Counted from the stretch's first letter, positions 52,036-61,819 are shown. The stretch: DNA of 64,000 nucleotides from Sphingosinicella sp. (GCF_013911755.1 NZ_JACESP010000021.1:1-64000); one strand, 5' to 3'. Numbers and translations are program-made. The notes: generated by a model from the sequence alone, not told the origin.

Positions 52036-53379
52036 ATGGGAGCCTCCGCACCAAAGGTCTGCATCATCGGCGCCGGTTGCAGCGGTTTCACGACCGCCAA
52101 GCGGCTTGCGGACCGTGGTATTGCCTTCGATATCCTCGAAAAATCCGATCGCGTCGGCGGCAACTGGGCCTATGGCAATCCGAACGGCGTTTCCGCCTGC
52201 TATCAGTCGCTGCATATCGACACGTCGAAAACACGCCTGCAGTTCGAGGACTTCCCGGTTCCGGCGGACTGGCCGGACTTTCCGCACCACAGCCTGATCG
52301 ACAGCTATTTCAACGCCTATGTCGATCATTTCGGGCTGCGCGAGCGCATCCGCTTCAACACCGAGGTGACAGCGTGCCGGCCGCTGGACGGCGGCGGCTG
52401 GGAGGTTACCGCGGGCGGAGAGGCGCGCCGCTATGACGTGCTGGCGGTAGCGAACGGGCACCACTGGAAGCCGAACATCCCCGCCTTCCCCGGCGCTTTC
52501 GACGGGCCGCAGATCCACAGCCACGACTACCGCACGCCGTTCGAACCCGTGAACATGGTGGGGAAGCGCGTGCTCGTCGTCGGGCTGGGCAACAGCGCGG
52601 TCGACATCGCGTCCGAGCTTTCCCAGCGGCCGATGGCGGCGAAGCTGTTCGTCGCCGCACGGCGCGGCGTGTGGGTGCTGCCCAAATATCTGGGCGGCAA
52701 ACCTTCGGACAAGCAGGCGCTGCCCGAATGGATGCCGATCGGCCTCAAGCGCCGCCTCGCCGCGTTTGTGGTGAAGCGCGCGGTGGGCAGCATGGAAAGC
52801 TACGGCCTCCCCGCCCCCGACCATGCGCCGCTCGAAGCGCACCCGACGGTCAGCTCCGAATTCCTGCTGCGCTGCGGATCTGGCGACATCTCGGTGAAGC
52901 CGAACATCGCGGCGCTGGAAGGCACAAGCGTGCGTTTCGAGGACGGCAGCAGCGAGGCGATCGACGCGATCGTCTACGCAACGGGCTACCAGATCGCGTT
53001 TCCGTTCCTGAGCGACGCGGATGCGCCCGTGGTCGACAACCACATCGGCCTTTTCAAGCGGATGGTGCGCCCCGAACGGACGGACCTGTGGTTCATGGGG
53101 CTCGCGCAGGCGCTGCCGACGCTCGTGAACCTCGCCGAGCAGCAATCGAAACTGCTGGCCGCATGGCTGACGGGCGCCTACGGCCTGCCGGACGCAGACG
53201 CGATGCGGCGCACGATCGGCGCGGACGAAGCGCGGCACCAAGGGCACTACTACGCCTCGCGCCGCCACACGATGCAGGTGGATTTCGACGTTTATAAACG
53301 CGAGATCGCGCATGAACTGAAAGCCGGCAGCAACCGGCGAAAAGACTGGCCGGCGGCAACGACCGCCGCGGCCGCCTGA
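52036..53379 (+). CDS. Flavin-containing monooxygenase (FMO family)
   Basis: A 447-residue class B flavoprotein monooxygenase. It has the FAD motif KVCIIGAGCSGFTTAKRLAD, the NADPH motif RVLVVGLGNSAVDIASEL and, between them, FPGAFDGPQIHSHDYRTP, the FxGxxxHxxxY/F-type FMO signature (positions fit FxG...H). The C-terminal IVYATGYQIAFPFL is also typical. It oxygenates a nucleophilic N or S atom, or acts as a Baeyer-Villiger enzyme; substrate unknown. It starts in a hairpin region and precedes two acyl-CoA dehydrogenases by ten bases, so it is probably part of one catabolic operon. Confidence 0.88.
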   Translation: MGASAPKVCIIGAGCSGFTTAKRLADRGIAFDILEKSDRVGGNWAYGNPNGVSACYQSLHIDTSKTRLQFEDFPVPADWPDFPHHSLIDSYFNAYVDHFGLRERIRFNTEVTACRPLDGGGWEVTAGGEARRYDVLAVANGHHWKPNIPAFPGAFDGPQIHSHDYRTPFEPVNMVGKRVLVVGLGNSAVDIASELSQRPMAAKLFVAARRGVWVLPKYLGGKPSDKQALPEWMPIGLKRRLAAFVVKRAVGSMESYGLPAPDHAPLEAHPTVSSEFLLRCGSGDISVKPNIAALEGTSVRFEDGSSEAIDAIVYATGYQIAFPFLSDADAPVVDNHIGLFKRMVRPERTDLWFMGLAQALPTLVNLAEQQSKLLAAWLTGAYGLPDADAMRRTIGADEARHQGHYYASRRHTMQVDFDVYKREIAHELKAGSNRRKDWPAATTAAAA

Positions 53380-53389
53380 GGAGGACATC

Positions 53390-54583
53390 ATGGATTTGTC
53401 GTTCAGCCCCGAAGACATCGCCTTCCGCGAGGAGGTAAGGCGCTTCATCGACGAGAACTATCCCGAACATCTGAAGGGTAAGCTCGACGAGGGCGAGGAA
53501 TGGTCGAAGGAAGACTATCTCTCGTGGCACCGGATTCTCGGCAAGAAAGGCTGGGTCGCGCCCGCGTGGCCGACCGAATATGGCGGGCCGGGCTGGAGCG
53601 CGACGCAGCGCTACATCTTTTCCGAGGAGCTGGCGCGCGCCGACACGATCCCGATCCTGCCGTTCGGGATCAGCATGGTCGCGCCGGTGATCTACACGTT
53701 CGGCACGCCCGAACAGAAAGCACGCTTCCTGCCGCGCATCCTTTCGGGCGAGGACTGGTGGTGCCAGGGCTATTCGGAGCCGGGCGCGGGCTCTGACCTC
53801 GCCTCGCTGCGGACCAAGGCCGAGCGCGACGGCGACCATTATATCGTGAACGGCCAGAAGACGTGGACGACGCTCGCGCAGCACGCGGACTGGGGCTTCT
53901 TCCTCGTCCGCACCGATCCTTCGGTGAAGGCGCAGGAGGGCATTAGCTTCCTGCTCATCGACATGAAATCGCCGGGCATCACCGTGCGCCCGATCATCAC
54001 GCTCGGCGGCGAGCACGAGGTGAACGAGGTGTGGCTGGAGAACGTACGCGTGCCGGTGGAAAACCGCGTGCACGAGGAGAACAAGGGCTGGACCTGCGCG
54101 AAGTTCCTGCTCGCGCACGAACGCACCGGGATTGCGGGTGTCGCGCGATCGAAGCGCGGCATCGAGAAGCTGCGCGCGATTGCGGCGGCGGAGCTGGACG
54201 GCGACCGGGCGCTGATTGAAAACCCCTTCTTCAAGCGCAAGATCGCCGAACTGGAGATCGATCTCGCCGCGCTGGAATTCACCGAGCTGCGCGGGCTTGC
54301 CGCGCTCGCGGCCGGAAAGCCGCCGGGGGCGGAATCCTCGCTGCTGAAGATCAAGGGCACCGAAATCCAGCAGCGCATCACCGAACTGACACTCGAAGCG
54401 GTGGGACACTACGGCGCGCCGTATTTCCGCGGCCTGGGCGACAGCGACAACGAGCACGCCATCGGGCCGGACTATGCGCTGCGCGCTGCGCCGACCTATT
54501 TCAACATGCGCAAGACCTCCATCTACGGCGGGTCGAACGAAATCCAGCGCGGGATCATCGCGAAGATGGTTCTCGGGCTCTAG
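53390..54583 (+). CDS. Acyl-CoA dehydrogenase (large-type partner)
   Basis: A 397-residue flavin-dependent acyl-CoA dehydrogenase: MDLSFSPEDIAFREEVRRFI, WWCQGYSEPGAGSDLASLRTKAERDGDHYIVNGQKTWTTLAQHADW, FLLAHERTGIAGVARSKRG and SIYGGSNEIQRGIIAKMVLGL. The residue in the C-terminal IYGGSNEIQ motif where MCAD has catalytic Glu is Gly, but a Glu in LLAHERTGI, the alternative position used by isovaleryl-CoA dehydrogenase, is present. It lies between the monooxygenase gene (ten bases upstream) and another acyl-CoA dehydrogenase. Such pairs can form alpha2beta2 enzymes, for example pimeloyl-CoA or steroid-ring dehydrogenases. Confidence 0.92.
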   Translation: MDLSFSPEDIAFREEVRRFIDENYPEHLKGKLDEGEEWSKEDYLSWHRILGKKGWVAPAWPTEYGGPGWSATQRYIFSEELARADTIPILPFGISMVAPVIYTFGTPEQKARFLPRILSGEDWWCQGYSEPGAGSDLASLRTKAERDGDHYIVNGQKTWTTLAQHADWGFFLVRTDPSVKAQEGISFLLIDMKSPGITVRPIITLGGEHEVNEVWLENVRVPVENRVHEENKGWTCAKFLLAHERTGIAGVARSKRGIEKLRAIAAAELDGDRALIENPFFKRKIAELEIDLAALEFTELRGLAALAAGKPPGAESSLLKIKGTEIQQRITELTLEAVGHYGAPYFRGLGDSDNEHAIGPDYALRAAPTYFNMRKTSIYGGSNEIQRGIIAKMVLGL

Positions 54584-54593
54584 GGGCAAGACA

Positions 54594-55712
54594 ATGGACT
54601 TCAGCTACACCGAAACGCAGACCATGGTGCGCGACACGCTCGCGCGCTTCCTTGCCGACCGCTACGACCACGAAACGCGCATGAAAATCGCGCGCGGCGA
54701 CGGGTGGTCGCCCGACATCTGGAAGGCATTCGCGGAGGAACTCGGCATCCTCGCGGCACCCTTCTCCGAAAGCCTCGGCGGGCTCGGCGGCGGCGCGGTC
54801 GAAAACATGATCGTGATGGAAGAACTGGGCAAGGCGCTGGTGCTGGAGCCCTATCTTTCAACCGTCGTCATCGGCGGCGGCTTCGCGCGCGAGACGGGCC
54901 GCACCGACCTGATCGAGAGCATCATCGCAGGGACGACGACCACGGCGTTCGCGTGGGCCGAACCCAAGGGACGCTTCGATCCGGCGAACATCGCGACCGC
55001 CGCGAAAAAATCGGGCGGTGGCTGGGCGCTTTCGGGCCACAAGGCGGTGGTGCGCGATGCACCGTTCGCGAGCCACCTGATCGTCACGGCGCGCACCGGC
55101 GGCGGACAGCGCGAGCAGGCCGGCGTGAGCCTGTTCCTCGTCGAAAGCGGCGCGAAGGGCGTGGTGCGGCGCGATTACCCGACCGTGGACGGCGGACGCG
55201 CCTCGGAAGTTTATTTCGAGAATGCCGAAGTGCCCGGCGAAGCGCTGCTCGGCGAGGCGGACGGCGCGTTCCCGCTCGTCAGCCGGATCATCGACGAGGC
55301 GACGACCGCGCTCTGCGCCGAAGCCGTCGGCGTGCTGCGCGAACTGCACCGGCAGACGCAGGACTATGCGCAGCAGCGCAAGCAGTTCGGCCAGCCGATC
55401 TCGAAATTCCAGGTGCTCCAGCACCGCATGGTCGACATGTTCATGGAAGCCGAGCAGGCGGCATCGATGGCGCTGATGGCGACGCTGAAACTCCCCGACC
55501 CCGCCGCCGTTTCAATGGCCAAGGCGAAGATCGGCAAGGGGCTGACCCACAGCGGGCAGGAAGCCATCCAGATCCACGGCGGCATGGGCATGACCGACGA
55601 ACTCGCGGTGGGCCACTACTTCAAGCGCGCGACGATGATCGAAAGCCAGTTCGGGAATACCGACTGGCATCTGCAGCGATATGAGGCGCTGGCGTTCGGG
55701 GAGGCGGCGTAA
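54594..55712 (+). CDS. Acyl-CoA dehydrogenase (small-type partner)
   Basis: A 372-residue acyl-CoA dehydrogenase, more diverged: MDFSYTETQTMVRDTLARFL, AWAEPKGRFDPANIATAAKKSGGGWALSGHKAVVRDAPFASHLIV, QRKQFGQPISKFQVLQHRMVDMFMEAEQAASMALMA and IQIHGGMGMTDELAVGHYFKRATMIESQFGN. It lacks the C-terminal YEGT/YGGS motif altogether. It starts at ATG 54594, ten bases after the previous stop. This fits the small subunit of a heteromeric dehydrogenase with the preceding gene. The 28-base inverted repeat copy 2 follows it. Confidence 0.9.
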   Translation: MDFSYTETQTMVRDTLARFLADRYDHETRMKIARGDGWSPDIWKAFAEELGILAAPFSESLGGLGGGAVENMIVMEELGKALVLEPYLSTVVIGGGFARETGRTDLIESIIAGTTTTAFAWAEPKGRFDPANIATAAKKSGGGWALSGHKAVVRDAPFASHLIVTARTGGGQREQAGVSLFLVESGAKGVVRRDYPTVDGGRASEVYFENAEVPGEALLGEADGAFPLVSRIIDEATTALCAEAVGVLRELHRQTQDYAQQRKQFGQPISKFQVLQHRMVDMFMEAEQAASMALMATLKLPDPAAVSMAKAKIGKGLTHSGQEAIQIHGGMGMTDELAVGHYFKRATMIESQFGNTDWHLQRYEALAFGEAA

Positions 55713-55726
55713 GCTACACGAGCGTT

Positions 55727-55804
55727 GTGCGTCCCTCGACTTCGCTCGGGATGAAAGACCTTTTACTCTACGATCATCATCCCGAGCGAAGTCGAGGGAC
55801 GCAC
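55727..55804. repeat. 28-base inverted repeat, copy 2
   Basis: Arms 55727-55754 and 55777-55804 are identical to copy 1 at 35559-35643; the 22-base loop is different. It lies between a convergent dehydrogenase and hydrolase pair, where it might stop transcription from both directions. No other copies were seen in the window. Confidence 0.85.
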
Positions 55805-55812
55805 ACCCTCCA

Positions 55813-57039
55813 TCAATCCTCAATGGCAGCGTAGACCATCGTCTTCAGTTCGCGGCGGACGGGGTAGGACGATGAGGGGATGAGCTGTGTCATGAAGATG
55901 CAGATGAGGTCTTCGACCGGGTCGATCCAGAACGCAGTCGATGCCGCGCCGCCCCAGAAATAGTCGCCCGCCGAGCCCGGGATCATCGTCTTCGCCGGGT
56001 CCATCGTCGTTGCGAAGCCGAGGCCGAAGCCGATGCCGTTGTAGTTCGCTTCCGAGAACAGCGACACCGACAGCGCGGGCAAATCGACGCCACCCGGCAG
56101 GTGGTTCGCGGTCATCAGGTCTAGCGTCTTGCGGCTGATGTAGCGGCGGCCGTCCGCCTCGCCGCCGTTCAGGAGCATCTGCGCGAACTTTAGATAATCA
56201 TGCGCCGTGCCGACGAGGCCGCCGCCGCCGGAGACGAACGCGGGGGGCTCCCGGAAGCCGGAAAGCTGCGGATCGTCTTGCAGGATCGTGCGTCCGCTCG
56301 AGGTGAGCGCGTAACAGGCGGCGAGGCGGTGTTCCTCGCCCGCGCGAACCTGAAAATCCGTGTCGATCATGCCGAGCGGGGTCAGCAGGCGTTCGCGCAG
56401 AAAGTCCTCGAAGGCCTGCCCGGTGATGCGCTCGATCAGGTAGCCGAGCACGTCGGTCGACACCGAATAGTTCCACTTTTCGCCGGGCGAGAATTCGAGC
56501 GGGAGCTGGGCAAGCCCCGCGATCATCTCGGCAAGCGTGATTGTGCCCTTCTCGATCTCGCCGATGCCGCGCGCGCGGTAGGCCGCGTCCACATTGGTGC
56601 GGTTCTGGAAGCCATAGGTAAGGCCCGACGTGTGGCGCAGCAGATCGATGACAAGCATCGGCCGGGCGGGCATCGTCGTCTGGAAACCCGGCTTGTCGAT
56701 GCCGCCCGCGAAGACGCCGAGATCCTTCCATTCGGGGATGTAGAGGTGGACGGGATCGTCGAGCGCGACGCGCCCCTCCTCCACCAGCATCATGAACGCG
56801 ACCGACGTGATCGGCTTCGTCATCGAATAGATGCGGAAGATCGTGTCTTCGGCGAGCGGTGTGCCGCGCTCCCGATCGGCAAGGCCGCGCACGCCGAGAT
56901 GGGCAATCTCGCCACGGCGCGCGACCAGCGTGAGCGTGCCCGCCATCTTGCCCTGAGCGACGTACGTCTGCTCCAGGAAATCGTCGATTCGCGCGAGGCG
57001 CGCGGGCGACATGCCGTGTCCCTGACCGACTTTCAGCAC
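55813..57039 (-). CDS. Serine hydrolase, class C beta-lactamase/EstB-like
   Basis: A serine hydrolase with the class C beta-lactamase fold and no signal peptide. The catalytic SxxK is IYSMTKPITSV, the YxN-equivalent is WNYSVSTDVLGYL, and a conserved WGGAASTAFWIDP stands for the K(T)G-like strand. Such proteins (EstB, 6-aminohexanoate hydrolase and others) are esterases or amidases rather than lactamases. The start is set at GTG 57037-57039, with GGAGG (57048-57052) eight bases upstream; TTG 57042 or ATG 57111 would extend it. It is convergent with the dehydrogenase gene and divergent from the MATE gene. Confidence 0.88.
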   Translation of the reverse strand: MLKVGQGHGMSPARLARIDDFLEQTYVAQGKMAGTLTLVARRGEIAHLGVRGLADRERGTPLAEDTIFRIYSMTKPITSVAFMMLVEEGRVALDDPVHLYIPEWKDLGVFAGGIDKPGFQTTMPARPMLVIDLLRHTSGLTYGFQNRTNVDAAYRARGIGEIEKGTITLAEMIAGLAQLPLEFSPGEKWNYSVSTDVLGYLIERITGQAFEDFLRERLLTPLGMIDTDFQVRAGEEHRLAACYALTSSGRTILQDDPQLSGFREPPAFVSGGGGLVGTAHDYLKFAQMLLNGGEADGRRYISRKTLDLMTANHLPGGVDLPALSVSLFSEANYNGIGFGLGFATTMDPAKTMIPGSAGDYFWGGAASTAFWIDPVEDLICIFMTQLIPSSSYPVRRELKTMVYAAIED

Positions 57040-57152
57040 CAACAGGGCCTCCTTCAACACACCCTCGCCTTGTACGACGGCATCGTACACGGATGCACTC
57101 GCCAATGTCATCGGTTTCGCGTATTCGGACCGGCTGTTTTGAAACCGGTTCG

Positions 57153-58535
57153 ATGGACATGCTGAAGATACATACCGCCGCGCGCGGAAGCCTCTCCGAA
57201 CTGCTGGCGCTAGCCTCGCCGGTGATTCTGTCGCGCCTGGGCATCATGGTGATGGGGCTGACGGACGCGATCGTCGTGGGGCACCACAGTTCGATCGAAC
57301 TCGGCTACCACGCACTCGGCTGGGCGCCGACGATGATCGCGCTGACAACGGGCGTCGGGCTGCTGACGGGCGTGCAGGTGCTGACCGCGCAGCGCGTGGG
57401 CGAGGGCCGCCCGGAGGATGCGGGCGCGGTGTTGCGGCGCGGGCTGCTCTTTGCCGCTGCGGTGGGTGTGGTGTTCGGCACGGCATTGTGGTTCGGCGCT
57501 ACGCCCGTGATGCACGCCATCGGCCTCGAACCCGCGCTTGCCGATGGGGCAGCTGCGGTCGCGCGCACCTTCGCGCTTTCGACGCCCACCTATCTGCTCT
57601 CGATCGCGCTCATCTTCTGGCTGGAAGCGCTCGGGCGGCCCGGCCCCGCCGCGGCGCTGATGTGGGGCGCGAACATCGTCAATCTCGCGGCAAATCTCTG
57701 GCTGGTGCCGGGCACGTCGCCCTTTCCGGTCGAAGGCGCTGTCGGCTCGGCGACGGCGACCTTTATCGCGCGCACCGCGCTCGTCGTGGGGCTTGTCGCC
57801 TATCTCGTGCTCTGGTCCGACGCCCGCCGCAAATACGGCCTGTTCGCCGCATCGCCCGGCGCGCCGGGGTGGAAACCGCTGATCTGGATCGGCGGCGCGT
57901 CGGCAGCCTCGCTGTTTGTCGAAACCACTGCATTTGCAGGCATGAACGCCATCGCAGGCCTGCTCGGCGGGCTGGAGGCGGCCGCGTGGGCGGTGGTGTT
58001 CAACGTTTCCGCGATCGTCTTCATGGTGCCGCTTGGCTTCGCGTCAGCCACCGCCGTTCTTGTGGGGCGCGGCTTCGGCGAACGCTCGCCCGTCGCTGTC
58101 CGCCGATCGGGAATGCTGGGCCTCGCGGCGACCGGATCGGCGCTCGTCGTGATCGCCGCGATCGTGGCGCTGCTGCCGGAGACGATCGTCAGCGCCTACA
58201 CGACCGATCCGGCGCTCGTCGTGCTGGCGGTTCCCGCGATGGCGCTGTCGTCGCTGTTCTTCGTTGCTGACGGGTTGCAGGTCGTCGCGGCGAACGCGCT
58301 GCGCGCCCGCGACGACGTCTGGCTGCCGACGCTCACCCACACGATCAGCTACGCGGGCGTGATGCTGCCGCTCGGCTATGTGCTGGGGCTGCCGCTCGGC
58401 ATGGGGCTGATCGGCCTTGTCTGGTCGGTGGTGATCGCCAGCCTGTTCGCGTCGGGCTTCCTGCTCACGCGATTCTGGTGGCTCTCGCGCCGGTCATTCG
58501 CCCCCCAGGCGGAGGCTCTCCAGAGCCTCGCGTAG
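57153..58535 (+). CDS. MATE-family multidrug efflux transporter
   Basis: A 460-residue, twelve-helix membrane protein of the multidrug and toxic compound extrusion family. The two halves are similar: SELLALASPVILSRLGIMVMGLTDAIVVGHHS and, in the second half, ASLFVETTAFAGMNAIAGLLGGLEAAAWAVVFNVSAI, with GVGLLTGVQVLTAQRVGEG and VLVGRGFGER, the typical loop sequences after helices 2 and 8. It probably exports cationic drugs with Na+ or H+. The start is ATG 57153 (MDMLKIHTA); ATG 57159 is close. Its 3' end overlaps the convergent thioesterase gene by 42 bases. Confidence 0.92.
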   Translation: MDMLKIHTAARGSLSELLALASPVILSRLGIMVMGLTDAIVVGHHSSIELGYHALGWAPTMIALTTGVGLLTGVQVLTAQRVGEGRPEDAGAVLRRGLLFAAAVGVVFGTALWFGATPVMHAIGLEPALADGAAAVARTFALSTPTYLLSIALIFWLEALGRPGPAAALMWGANIVNLAANLWLVPGTSPFPVEGAVGSATATFIARTALVVGLVAYLVLWSDARRKYGLFAASPGAPGWKPLIWIGGASAASLFVETTAFAGMNAIAGLLGGLEAAAWAVVFNVSAIVFMVPLGFASATAVLVGRGFGERSPVAVRRSGMLGLAATGSALVVIAAIVALLPETIVSAYTTDPALVVLAVPAMALSSLFFVADGLQVVAANALRARDDVWLPTLTHTISYAGVMLPLGYVLGLPLGMGLIGLVWSVVIASLFASGFLLTRFWWLSRRSFAPQAEALQSLA

Positions 58536-58925
58536 GCGCGGCGGCAGTGGCGCACTGCCGTGTTCGTCGCGGTGGACGAGCACCGAATCGCAAAGCCCGA
58601 TGCAGGCGCCGCGCTGGAACATGGCAAGGCCGAGGCGGTAGGACGAGCCGCCGATATGCACGACGCCAACGCCGATCTCGGCTGGATCGGGCCAGTGCCC
58701 TTCGGCGAGATAATCGATCGCAAGGTGCGCGATGAAACCCCGGAAGCGATCGAGCCCCGGCCGGTGGTGCAGATCAAAATGAAAACGGACGCGCCCCTCT
58801 TCATAGAAGCGTGCGACGGCCACATTGTTGAGATGCCGGTTGAGGTCCATGTCGCCGAAGCGCGGCACCATGTCGATCCGAAACGGATAGGCGGCCAAAT
58901 CCCGACGGCGCGGATCATCCCTCAT
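58494..58925 (-). CDS. Acyl-CoA/ACP thioesterase (4HBT hot-dog)
   Basis: A 143-residue hot-dog-fold protein. Typical 4HBT features are PRFGDMDLNRHLNNVAVARFYEEGRVRFHF (Asp and hydrophobic core helix), IAHLAIDYLAEGHWPDP, GSSYRLGLAMFQRGACIGLCDSVLVHRDEHG. Thioesterases of this group hydrolyse acyl-CoA or acyl-ACP; substrate unknown. The start is ATG 58923-58925; an ATG at 58962-58964 would add 13 residues. It lies 93 bases after cysNC on the same strand. The final 42 bases overlap the MATE gene on the other strand. Confidence 0.85.
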   Translation of the reverse strand: MRDDPRRRDLAAYPFRIDMVPRFGDMDLNRHLNNVAVARFYEEGRVRFHFDLHHRPGLDRFRGFIAHLAIDYLAEGHWPDPAEIGVGVVHIGGSSYRLGLAMFQRGACIGLCDSVLVHRDEHGSAPLPPRLREALESLRLGGE

Positions 58926-59018
58926 GCGTACGTCATTCCTCGACCGTGAGTTTCGACAAGACATGGCAGGTTGAACCCGCCGGGTCCGCCCTTCATTCCG
59001 TGAGGGTGAAACCGGACG

Positions 59019-60923
59019 TCAGGCTTCCAAGAGCCGCTCGACGATGGCATCCGCCGCCTCTTCCGGCGACATCTGCGTCGTGTCGATACGAATTTCCGCG
59101 TTTTCCGGCACTTCATAGGGGCTGTCGATGCCGGTGAAGTTGCTCAGTTGTCCGGCGCGGGCCTTCTTGTAGAGACCCTTCACGTCGCGCTTCTCAGCCT
59201 CGGCGAGCGGGGTATCGACGAACACCTCGACGAAATCGCCTTCGGGCAGCATCGCGCGGACCATCTGCCGTTCCGCGCGGAACGGCGAGATGAAGGCGGT
59301 GAGCACGATGAGGCCCGCGTCCGTCATCAGCTTCGCAACCTCGCCGACGCGGCGGATGTTCTCCACGCGGTCGGCATCGGTGAAGCCGAGGTCCTTGTTG
59401 AGGCCGTGGCGGACGTTGTCGCCGTCGAGCAGGAAGGTGTGCTTGCCGAGCGCGAACAGCTTTTTCTCGACAAGGTTCGCGATCGTCGACTTGCCTGCAC
59501 CCGATAGGCCGGTGAACCAGAGCAGCTTCGGCTGCTGCGCCTTCTGCCCCGCGTGCGCCTCGCGCGTGATGTCCGCGGTCTGCCAGTGGATGTTCTGCGA
59601 GCGCCTGAGCGCGAAGTGGATGAGGCCCGCGCCGACGGTGGCGTTGGTCATGCGGTCGATGAGGATGAAGCCGCCGAGTTCGCGGCTTTCGGCATAAGGC
59701 GCGAACGGGATCGGCTTGCCGAGCGCGATGTTGACGACACCGATGGCGTTCAGATCGAGCGTCTTTGCCGCGAGCTTTTCGAGCGTGTTGACGTTCACCT
59801 CGTACTTCGGCTCGGTGATCGTCGCCGAAACGGTGGTGGTGCCGAGCTTCAGCCAGTACGGCCGGCCGGGCAGCATCTTCACGTCCGACATCCACACGAC
59901 CGTCGCTTCGAACTGGTCGGCGACTTCAAGCGGCGACTCCGCCGCGACGATCACGTCGCCGCGCGAGCAGTCGATCTCGTCGGCAAGCGTCAGCGTGACC
60001 GACTGGCCCGCGACGGCTTCATCGAGGTCGCCGCCTGCCGTGACGATGCGCGCCACGCTGGAGGTCTTGCCCGAGGGCACGACGCGCACGGCATCGCCCG
60101 GCTTCATGCTGCCCGCCGCGATGAGCCCTGCGAAACCGCGAAAATCGAGATCGGGACGATTGACCCACTGCACGGGCATCCGCAAGGGACCGGCCTGGCG
60201 CGCGCTGGCATCCACCTCGACCGTTTCGAGATGCTCGACGAGGCTCGGGCCATCGTACCACGGCGTGTTCTCGCTGCGGCTGCCGATATTGTCGCCGCCG
60301 AGACCCGAAATCGGGATCGCCTTGAAGCGCGTGACGCCGATCTCGGTCGCGAACGACCGGTATTCGAGCACGATCCGGTCGAAGACGGCGCGGTCGTAGC
60401 CGACGAGGTCCATCTTGTTGATGGCGAGCACGAGGTGGCGGATGCCGAGCAGGTGCGCGAGATAGGAATGCCGCCGCGTCTGCGTCAGCACGCCCTTGCG
60501 CGCATCGATGAGGATGACGGCGAGGTCGGCCGTGGACGCGCCCGTCACCATGTTGCGCGTGTATTGCTCGTGGCCCGGCGTGTCGGCGACGATGAACTTG
60601 CGCTTGTCGGTCGCGAAAAAGCGGTAGGCGACGTCGATGGTGATGCCCTGCTCGCGTTCGGCGGCGAGGCCGTCCACCAGCAGCGCGAAATCGAGCGCGC
60701 CGCCCTGCGTGCCGACGGTCTTCGAGTCCGCCGTCAGCTTGGCGAGCTGGTCTTCGAAGATCATCTTGGAATCGTAGAGAAGCCGGCCGATCAGCGTCGA
60801 CTTGCCGTCGTCCACGCTGCCGCAGGTGATGAAGCGCAGCAGCGACTTGTTCTCGTGCTGCTCCAGATAGGCCTCGATATCGCGCTCGATGAGATCCGAG
60901 GAGCCGTAGACTTCGAGGGCCAT
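59019..60923 (-). CDS. cysNC: Fused sulfate adenylyltransferase subunit 1 / APS kinase (CysNC)
   Basis: A 634-residue bifunctional enzyme. Residues 1-440 are CysN, a GTPase of the EF-Tu type ([22 protein letters not shown]-loop, [27 protein letters not shown]), which drives sulfate adenylylation with CysD. Residues about 450-634 are CysC, APS kinase ([60 protein letters not shown]). It produces PAPS for cysteine synthesis and sulfation. The start is ATG 60921-60923, overlapping the cysD stop by one base (TGATG). The fused form is common in alphaproteobacteria. Confidence 0.96.
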   Translation of the reverse strand: MALEVYGSSDLIERDIEAYLEQHENKSLLRFITCGSVDDGKSTLIGRLLYDSKMIFEDQLAKLTADSKTVGTQGGALDFALLVDGLAAEREQGITIDVAYRFFATDKRKFIVADTPGHEQYTRNMVTGASTADLAVILIDARKGVLTQTRRHSYLAHLLGIRHLVLAINKMDLVGYDRAVFDRIVLEYRSFATEIGVTRFKAIPISGLGGDNIGSRSENTPWYDGPSLVEHLETVEVDASARQAGPLRMPVQWVNRPDLDFRGFAGLIAAGSMKPGDAVRVVPSGKTSSVARIVTAGGDLDEAVAGQSVTLTLADEIDCSRGDVIVAAESPLEVADQFEATVVWMSDVKMLPGRPYWLKLGTTTVSATITEPKYEVNVNTLEKLAAKTLDLNAIGVVNIALGKPIPFAPYAESRELGGFILIDRMTNATVGAGLIHFALRRSQNIHWQTADITREAHAGQKAQQPKLLWFTGLSGAGKSTIANLVEKKLFALGKHTFLLDGDNVRHGLNKDLGFTDADRVENIRRVGEVAKLMTDAGLIVLTAFISPFRAERQMVRAMLPEGDFVEVFVDTPLAEAEKRDVKGLYKKARAGQLSNFTGIDSPYEVPENAEIRIDTTQMSPEEAADAIVERLLEA

Positions 60924-61819
60924 CAGAAATACCCCTCCTGCTTCTTCTTTTCCATCGACGCGGCCTGATCGTGATCGATGGCCCTGCCCTGCCGCTCCGA
61001 CGTCGTGGTCAGCAGCATTTCCTGGATGATCTCCGGCAGCGTCGCCGCCGTGCTCTCCACCGCGCCCGTCAGCGGATAGCAGCCGAGCGTGCGGAAGCGG
61101 ATCGAGCGCATCTCCGGCGTCTCGCCATCGAGCGGGAAGCGGTCGTCGTCGACCATCAGCAGCAGCCCGCCCCGCTTCACCGTGGGGCGCGGCGCCGAGA
61201 AATACAGCGGCACGATGGGGATGTTCTCGCGGTGGATATATTGCCAGATGTCGAGCTCGGTCCAGTTCGAGATCGGGAACACGCGGATGCTCTCGCCCTT
61301 GTTCTTGCGGACGTTGAACAGGTTCCAGAGTTCGGGGCGCTGGTTCTTCGGGTCCCAGCGGTGCGTGGCGGTGCGGAAGCTCATGATCCGCTCCTTGGCG
61401 CGGCTCGCCTCCTCGTCGCGGCGCGCACCGCCGAAGGCCGCGTCGAAGCCATAGTGATCGAGCGCCTGCTTCAGGCCTTCGGTCTTCCACATGTCGGTGT
61501 GCAGCGATCCGTGATCGAACGGATTGATGCCGCGCTCCTTCGCCTCCGGATTGTGCCACACCAGAAGCTCCATGCCCGCATCCGCCGCCGACTTCTCGCG
61601 CAGGTCGTACATGGCGCGGAACTTCCACGTCGTGTCGACATGGAGCAGCGGGAACGGCGGCGGGGCCGGATAGAAGGCCTTCTTCGCCAGATGCAGCATC
61701 ACGGCGGAATCCTTGCCGATGGAATAGAGCATCACCGGCTTCTCACACTCCGCGACGACTTCGCGGAAGATGTGCAGGCTTTCGGATTCAAGGCGATCGA
61801 GGTGGGTCAAAGGCTTCAT
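60923..61819 (-). CDS. cysD: Sulfate adenylyltransferase subunit 2
   Basis: A 298-residue PP-loop enzyme that forms APS from ATP and sulfate with CysN. The N-terminal [39 protein letters not shown] has the PP-loop (SxGKDS), and the protein contains [31 protein letters not shown] and [15 protein letters not shown], the family ending. Length is normal. The start is ATG 61817-61819. The upstream region to 62024 holds Pho boxes, oriented toward the lipoprotein gene but close enough to be shared. Confidence 0.97.
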   Translation of the reverse strand: MKPLTHLDRLESESLHIFREVVAECEKPVMLYSIGKDSAVMLHLAKKAFYPAPPPFPLLHVDTTWKFRAMYDLREKSAADAGMELLVWHNPEAKERGINPFDHGSLHTDMWKTEGLKQALDHYGFDAAFGGARRDEEASRAKERIMSFRTATHRWDPKNQRPELWNLFNVRKNKGESIRVFPISNWTELDIWQYIHRENIPIVPLYFSAPRPTVKRGGLLLMVDDDRFPLDGETPEMRSIRFRTLGCYPLTGAVESTAATLPEIIQEMLLTTTSERQGRAIDHDQAASMEKKKQEGYF

